Positions 1-5,947 of a stretch of DNA of 8,391 nucleotides are shown here, piece by piece (within the stretch, counting starts at the first letter, position 1; every line of letters begins with the position of its first letter). Under the pieces are notes generated by a model. It saw nothing but the letters and a program-made list of their open reading frames with translations, was not told the origin of the DNA and ran no database searches. The translations under genes were made by a program, and so were the position numbers. The stretch lies in NCBI GenBank assembly GCA_023136785.1, contig JAGLQP010000074.1, positions 1 through 8,391 on the forward strand, written 5' to 3'. This DNA comes from Spirochaetales bacterium. Its GTDB lineage: Bacteria > Spirochaetota > Spirochaetia > SZUA-6 > DRHE01.

Positions 1-12
1 GAAACACGGAAC

Positions 13-19
13 GGGAGGT
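13..19 (+). promoter_or_regulatory. Shine-Dalgarno for the VWA lipoprotein gene
   Basis: A strong GGGAGGT purine run ends four bases before the GTG at position 24. This supports the GTG as the true start. The signal peptide that follows directly (charged n-region, hydrophobic core, lipobox) agrees with that choice. Confidence 0.75.
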
Positions 20-23
20 CACT

Positions 24-2360
24 GTGGAAGGATCGCGAATAAAACTGAGGGGTGTATTCGCTCTGCTGATACTTCTCGCCTCTTGTGCGGGATACGAGGC
101 GGCGGAAAAGGCGGCGGCTCCCGGTTTTCCTCAGGAGGAATCGATCAGCGCACCGGCAATTTCGGCGACTCCATCCGCCGTTTCCGAAGATGCGGTTGCC
201 GGGGCTGCAGCCAAGAAAGAGACGGCGGCTGAACAGGCGGCAGAAGTGGGCGACGAGGCGATCCCTCGGGAAACAGCCACCGTTCCGGGGCCGACCGTTC
301 GCTATCTTTCCGCCGACGATTCGAACTCCGCGGCCTCTCCGGTTATCGCCCGAAAAATCATTCGGCAGCAACGTTATGTCCATCCGGATTTGGTACGTAC
401 CTACGAGTTCCTCAACTACTACAGCTTCGACTACACGCCTCCTGTCGAACAACCGATCGCCGTGGTTCCTCAGCTCCGGGCTCTTGACGGGGAGGGTACG
501 TATTCCCTCCAGGTGGCGGTGCGCAGTCAGGATCGGACCCTGCCTGAGCTTCCACCTTTCAACTTCACCTTCCTCCTGGACACCTCCGGTTCAATGGCGG
601 GTGCGTCCCTCGAACTGTCCCGGGCGTTGATACTGGGGATCGCCGGAAGGCTAAGACCGGACGACCGGATCTCCCTGGTGACCTGCAATCGGCAAACCGA
701 GGTGATCTTTAGTGCCCAGCCGGTGGACCGCCTTCCCCAGGGGAAGCTGGTGGAGATTCTCGAGAGCATCAGGGCCGATGACGTGACCGATCTGGAGGCG
801 GGGATCGTTAAAGCTTACGAAATCGCCAGCAGGAATTATGACTATCGATACCTGAACAGGGTGGTTCTCATCAGCGACGGGGGAGCGAACGCGGGGCAGC
901 TCGCTGTCAGCACCATCGCCGAGCACGCCGAAGATTCGGACAAACAGGGGATCTATCTGGCCGGAATCGGGGTAGGGGAGGGCTTCAACGATCAGCTGAT
1001 GAACGCCGTGACCGACAAGGGGCGGGGCGCCTACCTGTTCGCGGACGATGAGACGGAGGTTCAACGCATCCTGGAAGAGGATGTCTTCATCTCCGCCTTC
1101 GATCTGGCCGTGAAGGACGTGCGCCTCAAGATGGTGATGCCCGCGGGATGGGAGATGGAGGAATTTCATGGGGAGCAGGTCTCCGCCAGGGCGGAGGATA
1201 TCGTGCCGCAGTACCTGTCCCCCAACGATCAGATGATCTACCACCTGACAGTATCCACAACGCGGCCTCTGCCGGAAGCCCGGGAACAGCACTTCGAATT
1301 CGAAGTGGAATACTCCCCAATCGGCGGCCGACGCGACCGCCTGACCGTACGACCCACGGTGGCTGAGATGCTCGGTGTTGAAGGGGTGGAGCAGGTGCAG
1401 ATCCTCAAGGGCGATGCGATCGTAGCCTATGCGGAAATGCTGAAAACCATTCGGTTTCCCCTCGAGACGCACCGGGGGGAGAACTTCGAGAGTTATGAGG
1501 AAGCACTCCGGGAGATACGCGGGATCAATGAGGTTCTCAAAGACCCGGAGCTGACCGAGATATTGGCGCTGCTCGACCTCTACGGCGAAACGCTGCGATA
1601 CGGCGAGAAATTCCCGGGAAGCCGGGATGCTCAGGAGGACAGTCCCGATGCGGCTCTCGGTTTGGATGCTGCGACGGTGCGCTCGGTGTCGGTCCTGGGC
1701 AATCACCCCGAGCAGGCAGTGCAGGCCCGCTCGCGGCTCCTCGATTCACAGCGCCTGGCGCCGATGGAGGGATATCGGTTCCTCATCCTGAGCTCGGGCC
1801 CTGTGGGCAATCCGTACCCGGCCGGCAGCGGCGAGTTGAGCGGGCGCACCTACCCGGATCCGAGGCCGGTCTACATGGGAACCAGGCGCCTGCAAAAGGG
1901 CCGGCAGCGGGTCTACGACCTGCACAGCATCCGTTTCGAGCTGACCGCGCCTCCTCGGGCCAAGAGCTTTTCCTTTGATTTCAACTTTTTCTCCTCGGAG
2001 TACCCGGAGTACGTCAACCAGAATTTCAACGACACGTTTTACGCGGTGATCGAGGCGGCCTCGACCAACAACGGGGGATCAACAAACATCGCCTTTGACG
2101 CCAATAACAACTCTATAGAGGTGGACAACAACTACTTCCAAAATCCCTTCCATCCCATCCCCAACACGGGTACCGGTTTTGACGCCCACGGTTCTACCGG
2201 CTGGCTGCGTACCGGCTGGCCGATCCGGGGTGGGGAGCGATTTACCCTCACCTTTTCGATTCATGATGAGGGGGATGGGATCTACGATTCCCTCGTAATC
2301 CTGGACAACTTCCAGTGGCACGAGCATGGCGCCGTTGGAACGACCGATCCGTTGAACTAA
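24..2360 (+). CDS. VWA-domain lipoprotein with C-terminal choice-of-anchor-L-like domain
   Basis: Predicted exported lipoprotein of 778 residues starting at GTG. Residues 1-21 form a lipoprotein signal peptide: basic residues R5, K7 and R9, a hydrophobic core, and an LASC lipobox with the lipidated cysteine at C21. Ala at +2 would favour outer-membrane sorting if Lol rules apply. Residues about 25-90 are a low-complexity Ala/Glu/Pro linker. The motif EFLNYYSFDY near 128-137 matches the conserved segment preceding the VWA domain in YfbK-type proteins. The VWA domain spans about 180-350, with MIDAS elements DTSGS (186-190), T255/D256 and the ISDGG strand around D285, so metal binding is expected. 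Residues about 630-772 resemble choice-of-anchor-L domains: FNFFSSEYPEY early, and a late IHDEGDGIYDSLVILDNF segment. The family is linked to surface or adhesion roles; the actual ligand is unknown. It is followed 26 bp later by the sugar kinase gene, so co-transcription is likely. Domain assignments are by recognition, and the C-terminal one is less certain. Confidence 0.85.
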   Translation: MEGSRIKLRGVFALLILLASCAGYEAAEKAAAPGFPQEESISAPAISATPSAVSEDAVAGAAAKKETAAEQAAEVGDEAIPRETATVPGPTVRYLSADDSNSAASPVIARKIIRQQRYVHPDLVRTYEFLNYYSFDYTPPVEQPIAVVPQLRALDGEGTYSLQVAVRSQDRTLPELPPFNFTFLLDTSGSMAGASLELSRALILGIAGRLRPDDRISLVTCNRQTEVIFSAQPVDRLPQGKLVEILESIRADDVTDLEAGIVKAYEIASRNYDYRYLNRVVLISDGGANAGQLAVSTIAEHAEDSDKQGIYLAGIGVGEGFNDQLMNAVTDKGRGAYLFADDETEVQRILEEDVFISAFDLAVKDVRLKMVMPAGWEMEEFHGEQVSARAEDIVPQYLSPNDQMIYHLTVSTTRPLPEAREQHFEFEVEYSPIGGRRDRLTVRPTVAEMLGVEGVEQVQILKGDAIVAYAEMLKTIRFPLETHRGENFESYEEALREIRGINEVLKDPELTEILALLDLYGETLRYGEKFPGSRDAQEDSPDAALGLDAATVRSVSVLGNHPEQAVQARSRLLDSQRLAPMEGYRFLILSSGPVGNPYPAGSGELSGRTYPDPRPVYMGTRRLQKGRQRVYDLHSIRFELTAPPRAKSFSFDFNFFSSEYPEYVNQNFNDTFYAVIEAASTNNGGSTNIAFDANNNSIEVDNNYFQNPFHPIPNTGTGFDAHGSTGWLRTGWPIRGGERFTLTFSIHDEGDGIYDSLVILDNFQWHEHGAVGTTDPLN

Positions 2361-2370
2361 AGCGATGACA

Positions 2371-2376
2371 AGAAGG
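2371..2376 (+). promoter_or_regulatory. Shine-Dalgarno of the rhamnulokinase-family gene
   Basis: AGAAGG lies 10 bases before the ATG at 2387 and 7 bases before an in-frame TTG at 2384. It is 22 bases from the second in-frame ATG at 2399. The spacing therefore favours initiation at 2384/2387 over 2399. Confidence 0.5.
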
Positions 2377-2386
2377 TAGAGCGTTG

Positions 2387-2410
2387 ATGGCAAAACACAT
2401 GGCAAAACAC
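2387..2410 (+). repeat. Perfect 12-bp tandem duplication at the kinase start codon
   Basis: ATGGCAAAACAC occurs twice head to tail (2387-2398 and 2399-2410), so the protein begins MAKHMAKH. Each copy supplies an in-frame ATG. It looks like a recent slippage duplication of the start region that keeps the reading frame. Confidence 0.9.
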
Positions 2411-3826
2411 ATTGCGGTGGATCTGGGTGCCGAAAGCGGCCGGATCATTGTCGGGGATGTCCGGCAGATCGAGGTAGTGTATCGCTTTGGGAATCAGCCG
2501 GTGCGAATAGGGGACAGCATTTTCTGGGATGTCCTGAACATCTTCACGGAAATCAAGCGAGGACTCAAAGAAGCCTTCTCCAGATATCCCGGAGAGGTAC
2601 GGAGTATAGGGCTGGACACCTGGGGTGTAGACTACGCCCTTCTCGACCGCCAGGGCGATATGATCGGCAGTGTCTATCACTACCGGGACCCCCGCACCGA
2701 CGGGGTGCCTGATCGGGTGTTTTCCCTGATTCCCAAGCGGGAAATCTACGAGGAAACCGGGATCCAGTACATGCAGATCAACACGATCCATCAGCTCTAC
2801 GCCCATGTTACTGACAAGCCCTGGCTGGTGGAACGCGCCCGCAGCCTGCTCACCCTGCCGGACCTTTTTCACTACTGGCTAACCGGCCTGTTGCGCAGCG
2901 AATACTCCCACGTGACCACCTCCCAGCTGTACAATCCGCGCAAGCGGGATTGGTCCTGGCGGATAATCGATGCGTTGGGGTTCAACAGGGATTGGTTCGG
3001 TGAAATCGTGGCTTCGGGAACCCGGCTGGGCAGGCTTCTGCCCTACGTGGCCGAGGAGATCGGAGCCACCCAAGAAGTGGTTGTGGTTGCCTCGGCAAGT
3101 CACGATACAGCCTGTGCTGTGGCCGCGATTCCCGCCTCGCCTGATTCCAACTTTGCCTACATCAGCTCAGGAACCTGGTCTCTGCTGGGGATCGAGACGC
3201 CCGAACCGATTATCAACGAGAAGAGCTACACCTATAACTTTACAAACGAAGGGGCGGCAGACGGAGGTATTCGTTTTCTCAAGAACATTATCGGTCTGTG
3301 GATCCTCCAGGAGTGCAAACGCTACTGGGATCGAACGGATCGGGAGTATTCCTATGCGGAGCTCACCGACCTGGCCAGAGAGTTTGGACCGGCCGAGTTC
3401 AGCATCGATGCCAACGATCCCCGCTTTCTCAAGCCGGGTCTGATCGACGACGGCATGCCCGATCGGATTCTTAAAGCTTGTCGGGAGCGGGGACAGAGGC
3501 AGCCTGAAAGTCCAGCGGAGATCGTCCGGGGCGTCCTGCAGAGTCTGGCCAGGCTCTATGCCGAGTCCATCGAGGAGCTCGAGGATGTGACCGGCCGGCC
3601 CGTGGAGCAGCTGCACATCATCGGCGGCGGGGCTCAGAACACTCTTCTCTGCGAGCTCACCGCCGCGGCGGCGGGAATACCGGTATTTGCCGGTCCGGTC
3701 GAGGCCACGGCCATCGGGAACATCCTGGTTCAGGCCATCAGCATGGGAGAGATTGAATCGATCGAGAAGGGGAGGGAGCTGATCCGAGAGTCCTACCCGA
3801 TCGAAGAGTTTACTCCCGATCCATAG
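2387..3826 (+). CDS. rhaB: Rhamnulokinase-family FGGY sugar kinase
   Basis: FGGY-family carbohydrate kinase of 479 residues from ATG 2387 (480 from the TTG three bases upstream), a normal length for RhaB. It should phosphorylate a ketose, by family L-rhamnulose, at O-1 with ATP in the cytoplasm. Residue numbers here count from the TTG. The N-terminal phosphate-binding loop is AVDLGAESGR (11-20), followed by LDTWGVDYALL (78-88). SHDTACAV contains D241, equivalent to the catalytic Asp of E. coli RhaB. SSGTWSLLG (261-269) and the NFTNEGAADG...FLKNIIGLWILQE stretch closely follow E. coli RhaB. The nucleotide-binding GGGAQN is at 414-419, and the C-terminal EATAIGN is intact. No isomerase, aldolase or transporter for rhamnose is visible nearby, so the substrate is inferred from the family only; L-fuculose or another deoxyketose is possible. 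The gene sits 26 bp behind the VWA lipoprotein gene and overlaps the convergent PHP gene by 34 bp at its 3' end. Confidence 0.88.
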   Translation: MAKHMAKHIAVDLGAESGRIIVGDVRQIEVVYRFGNQPVRIGDSIFWDVLNIFTEIKRGLKEAFSRYPGEVRSIGLDTWGVDYALLDRQGDMIGSVYHYRDPRTDGVPDRVFSLIPKREIYEETGIQYMQINTIHQLYAHVTDKPWLVERARSLLTLPDLFHYWLTGLLRSEYSHVTTSQLYNPRKRDWSWRIIDALGFNRDWFGEIVASGTRLGRLLPYVAEEIGATQEVVVVASASHDTACAVAAIPASPDSNFAYISSGTWSLLGIETPEPIINEKSYTYNFTNEGAADGGIRFLKNIIGLWILQECKRYWDRTDREYSYAELTDLAREFGPAEFSIDANDPRFLKPGLIDDGMPDRILKACRERGQRQPESPAEIVRGVLQSLARLYAESIEELEDVTGRPVEQLHIIGGGAQNTLLCELTAAAAGIPVFAGPVEATAIGNILVQAISMGEIESIEKGRELIRESYPIEEFTPDP

Positions 3827-5112
3827 TCCCTGCCGATTCGCCGGTAGGCCTCGATACGCTCCTCCAAGGTGGGATATTTTCCGATTGCCTCCTGACCGAA
3901 CATCCCCTTTCTCAGATCCCGGGTTGCCTCCAGCTCATGCCCGATCAGCGCCCAGGTTGAGCCAATCAGGTGATGGAACTGGCTCTGGCGGATTTCCGGA
4001 CAGGAGAAGGACTGCCGGGGAGAGTTGATATCCACGCCGCTGATCTCAAACAGAGAGTGCTTCCTGCAGAGGGTTTGTACCCGCTGAAGCTGCTCCGGGG
4101 CGTTTCGGTTGGGCATGTAGGTTACGGCTTGAAACCCGAGCTCGGTTAAGATCTCGAACAGCTCTTCCAGGTAGTCATCTTCGAATTCTTGAGCTTTCTT
4201 GTCTCCCGTGACGGATTCTTTGATATCCCCGAGATAGGCATAGGCGGAGATGGCGCCGATTCGGTCACAGAAGGCCAGAGCTTCCTGCACATCGGGACAT
4301 TCCTCCGAGGCATCTACATAGAAGGTGCTTACAAGCTCGCTCTTCAGGGCGCCCAGAAGATCGTAGGGGTAGTGAGGATTGGCGCTGTCGAAAAGAAGAT
4401 CTCGGACTTGATCGCTGATATCCAGTTCCAGCTGGTCTTGGAGAAAGGTTGGGAGGCTCGAACCTTTTCCGAATCGCAGGATCAGTCGATTTGCCAGGGC
4501 AAAGAGGATGTGGCGCTCGGTAATGCTTCCTCCCTCGTGGTACATGGAAAGAGGAACCACGTCCCTATCGAAGTCCAGAACCAGGTCGAGATCTACAACC
4601 ACGGCGTTTAGTCTCTCCACCATCAGCCGGTTGCGCTGGTTTCTCGCCTTCAGGTAGGGGCGGAAGTAGGCGGCAACCGTCTCGATCTGGGTATGGGGGA
4701 TTCCGTGCAGGGCTATGTAGGCGTTGGAGAACTGATCCGGGTTGTTGATCCGCCGTCCGGCCAGCGCGGTGGATGAGAAATCACAGCGGCATTCGACTCC
4801 GATCGTGGTAGCCAGTCCGATTCTCTCTCCCGCCTCGATGAACTCCTCGGCGCCGCTGATCGAATCGTGGTCCATGATTCCGGCGGTTTGTAAACCCGCC
4901 AGGTAGCTCCTCCAGACGGCCATTGCCGGCGAGTAGGGAGAGAAGGAGTAGAAGGTGTGGATGTGATTGTTCACATCTTGACCGGCCTTGGGTCGAGGTA
5001 TTTCCTTTCTTTCAAGCTTCTTAGCCAGTCGGTGAACCGCCTCCAGGCGCCTTTCGGCGGTGGGGTGATTCAGTTCTTCAATGAGTGTACGTGACTGTCC
5101 CGCTGCGGGCAT
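3793..5112 (-). CDS. PHP-domain metal-dependent phosphoesterase-like protein
   Basis: Cytoplasmic protein of 439 residues when started at ATG 5112. Numbered from that start, the PHP metal-binding motifs are: NNHIHTFYS with H50 and H52, IMDHDSISGAEEF with D81, H82 and D83, and GVECRC with E107. YHEGGSITERH near 191-201 adds further candidate ligands, and EISGVDINSPRQSF lies near the C-terminus. PHP domains hydrolyse phosphoesters with two or three metals; this long stand-alone form has no substrate I can name. The N-terminal helical segment (about 10-40) is probably part of the family. The reading frame stays open upstream to a TTG at 5142 (449 residues), with a GTG at 5127 and an in-frame TAA just before the TTG. 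None of the three starts has a clear Shine-Dalgarno, and ATG 5112 is chosen because it gives the usual short N-terminus. The gene is convergent with the kinase (34-bp overlap) and divergent from hdrC. Confidence 0.85.
   Translation of the reverse strand: MPAAGQSRTLIEELNHPTAERRLEAVHRLAKKLERKEIPRPKAGQDVNNHIHTFYSFSPYSPAMAVWRSYLAGLQTAGIMDHDSISGAEEFIEAGERIGLATTIGVECRCDFSSTALAGRRINNPDQFSNAYIALHGIPHTQIETVAAYFRPYLKARNQRNRLMVERLNAVVVDLDLVLDFDRDVVPLSMYHEGGSITERHILFALANRLILRFGKGSSLPTFLQDQLELDISDQVRDLLFDSANPHYPYDLLGALKSELVSTFYVDASEECPDVQEALAFCDRIGAISAYAYLGDIKESVTGDKKAQEFEDDYLEELFEILTELGFQAVTYMPNRNAPEQLQRVQTLCRKHSLFEISGVDINSPRQSFSCPEIRQSQFHHLIGSTWALIGHELEATRDLRKGMFGQEAIGKYPTLEERIEAYRRIGRDYGSGVNSSIG
3829..3848 (+). 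terminator. Stem-loop just after the kinase stop, without T-tract
   Basis: CCTGCCG (3829-3835) can pair with CGGTAGG (3842-3848), a 7-bp stem with one G-T wobble and a 6-base loop, starting two bases after the TAG stop. No run of T follows on either strand, and the stretch also encodes the end of the convergent PHP gene. It may help to end transcription at the convergent junction, but this is weak. Confidence 0.2.
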
Positions 5113-5207
5113 AACCCATGGTAGCACGATGCAATGCGACAAGCCAAGAACCAGTTAGACAAAGGTGACGTTGGGGGAGCCTGAGGCGGAAATCTTGGGA
5201 ATCCTCC

Positions 5208-5236
5208 TTGACAACTTTGCTGCAGACTTTTATGAT
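5208..5236 (+). promoter_or_regulatory. Near-consensus sigma-70 promoter for the hdrCBA operon
   Basis: The -35 hexamer TTGACA (5208-5213, perfect) and the -10 hexamer TATGAT (5231-5236, one mismatch) are separated by exactly 17 bp. Transcription would start near 5242-5245, giving a leader of about 160 bases before hdrC. Such a strong core promoter suggests that control comes from the downstream repeats, the palindrome or RNA structure. Confidence 0.75.
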
Positions 5237-5261
5237 CGAAATGGTCAGGTTACATGGAAGG

Positions 5262-5298
5262 AAAAAAAGCGATCGACTCATGATCGTCTGACGATCGC
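5262..5298 (-). terminator. Minus-strand intrinsic-terminator-like stem with T7 tract
   Basis: Read on the minus strand, GCGATCG (5298-5292) pairs with CGATCGC (5275-5269) across a 16-base loop, and is followed directly by seven T (5268-5262). It would stop leftward transcripts heading toward the PHP gene from beyond 5300, or antisense transcripts from hdrC. The stem is short and the loop long, and the same bases form direct repeats, so this may be coincidental. Confidence 0.3.
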
Positions 5299-5303
5299 CT
5301 GAG
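5271..5303 (+). repeat. Three tandem 11-bp imperfect direct repeats
   Basis: Units begin at 5271, 5282 and 5293, each matching GATCGNCTSAN: GATCG is invariant, CT is invariant, S is C, G, G, and the A before the last base is invariant. The exact 11-bp period places each unit on the same helix face, as in binding arrays of OmpR/PhoB-type response regulators. They lie about 28-60 bases downstream of the predicted transcription start. Confidence 0.7.
5282..5296. promoter_or_regulatory. 15-bp perfect palindrome, candidate operator
   Basis: GATCGTC and GACGATC flank a single central T, giving a perfect 7-1-7 inverted repeat embedded in repeat units two and three. It lies downstream of the hdr promoter, where a bound dimer could block elongation. 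In RNA the one-base centre would force a larger loop, so a DNA site is more natural than a hairpin. Confidence 0.4.
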
Positions 5304-5358
5304 CAATGCGGTAGAAAATGGCCGTGGGTTCCCGAGTCTTCCGTGAACATAGTACGAG

Positions 5359-5379
5359 CAGCGACCGCAAGGTCCGCTG
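5359..5379 (+). promoter_or_regulatory. GCAA-tetraloop hairpin in the hdrC leader
   Basis: CAGCGACC (5359-5366) pairs with GGTC and GCTG (5371-5374 and 5376-5379) around a GCAA tetraloop, leaving one bulged C at 5375. This gives an 8-bp stem capped by a GNRA loop. It ends 11 bases before the hdrC Shine-Dalgarno, so it could affect ribosome access or mRNA stability. I do not recognise a named riboswitch. Confidence 0.4.
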
Positions 5380-5390
5380 AATATCCAACA

Positions 5391-5395
5391 AGGGG
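5391..5395 (+). promoter_or_regulatory. Shine-Dalgarno of hdrC
   Basis: AGGGG lies six bases before ATG 5402. A second in-frame ATG at 5417 has no comparable upstream purine run, so 5402 is the favoured start. Confidence 0.65.
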
Positions 5396-5401
5396 ATCGG
5401 T

Positions 5402-5947
5402 ATGATTTCCGAGACGATGGCGATCCGACCCTCCTCAAGTCACTCGGTAGCTCCAAGCACTCTAGCCGAGGTGCTGCGCTGCTATCAGTGTAAAAAATGT
5501 TCGAGCGGCTGCCCGGTGAGCTTTTCAATGGACCTGCTGCCGCACCAGGTCATCAGACTGGTTCAACTGGAATCGGATCGTGAGGCTCTTGCAGCAAACA
5601 CCGCGTGGGTTTGTTCGAGCTGCCAGACCTGCTCGACCCGCTGTCCGAACGACATAGATATCGCCGGGGTGATGGATGAACTCCGTCAGCGGCTTTCGAG
5701 CGGGAGAGAGGTTGCCGAAAGAAAGACGAGATTGTTCCACAGACTATTTCTCGCCGAAATTCGCCGCCATGGTAGGGTTCACGAGCTCGGGATGATCGGA
5801 AAATACAAGCTTCTGTCCGGTCAGTGGCTCAGTGACATTCCCATGGGTATCGGAATGCTGTTGAAGGGAAAGCTGCGCATCCTGCCCAGGCGGATCAGGC
5901 GCCGTCAGGAAATTCGTGCCCTGTTCGCAAAACGGATGGAGTCATGA
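5402..5947 (+). CDS. hdrC: Heterodisulfide reductase subunit C-like iron-sulfur protein
   Basis: HdrC-type ferredoxin-like protein of 181 residues, typical for the family. It passes electrons from the flavin subunit HdrA to the catalytic subunit HdrB in a soluble cytoplasmic complex. Two complete [4Fe-4S] motifs are present: C27, C30, C33, C37-Pro (CYQCKKCSSGCP) and C71, C74, C77, C81-Pro (CSSCQTCSTRCP, followed by NDID as is usual in HdrC). The C-terminal part from about residue 100 is helical and basic, ending RRIRRRQEI...AKRMES, probably a contact surface. There is no membrane segment, so a DsrM/HdrE-type membrane form is unlikely. It is first in the operon behind a strong promoter and a structured leader, and its TGA overlaps the hdrB ATG (ATGA), which suggests translational coupling. 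Confidence 0.9.
   Translation: MISETMAIRPSSSHSVAPSTLAEVLRCYQCKKCSSGCPVSFSMDLLPHQVIRLVQLESDREALAANTAWVCSSCQTCSTRCPNDIDIAGVMDELRQRLSSGREVAERKTRLFHRLFLAEIRRHGRVHELGMIGKYKLLSGQWLSDIPMGIGMLLKGKLRILPRRIRRRQEIRALFAKRMES

Larger units (their letters stand above)
5113..5401. other. Divergent intergenic region between the PHP gene and hdrC
   Basis: This non-coding stretch separates the minus-strand PHP gene from the plus-strand hdr operon. The left part, up to about 5207, shows nothing distinctive apart from a 9-base GCCTGAGGC palindrome at 5179-5187 and possible PHP upstream starts. From 5208 rightwards it holds a strong plus-strand promoter, tandem 11-bp repeats, a palindrome, a minus-strand terminator-like stem and a leader hairpin, each listed separately. 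I could not find a convincing minus-strand promoter for the PHP gene. Confidence 0.7.

Noticed and set aside
651..1706. 351-codon open frame on the minus strand inside the VWA gene
   Set aside because: It is the antisense shadow of a GC-rich gene with clear domains on the plus strand; its translation has no recognisable motif or ribosome site.
2357..2872. 171-codon minus-strand frame over the kinase start
   Set aside because: It overlaps the conserved RhaB N-terminus, and no motif or Shine-Dalgarno supports it.
4189..4611. 140-codon plus-strand frame inside the PHP gene
   Set aside because: It is antisense to conserved PHP coding sequence and has no motif of its own.
5254..5291. Tiny upstream ORFs in the hdrC leader: 9 codons from ATG 5254, whose stop overlaps an ATG (5280) of a 3-codon ORF
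   Set aside because: There is only a weak CAGG before the first ATG, no run of regulatory codons, and the frames are set by the tandem repeats. A leader peptide cannot be supported without conservation.
5340..5356. Possible minus-strand promoter for the PHP gene around a TACTAT hexamer
   Set aside because: No acceptable -35 element lies 16-18 bp upstream, and the terminator-like T7 stem would lie between it and the gene.
5250..5528. Minus-strand frames running through the hdr leader into hdrC (also 5078-5350)
   Set aside because: They cross the promoter, the repeats and the first HdrC cysteine motif, and their translations look random.
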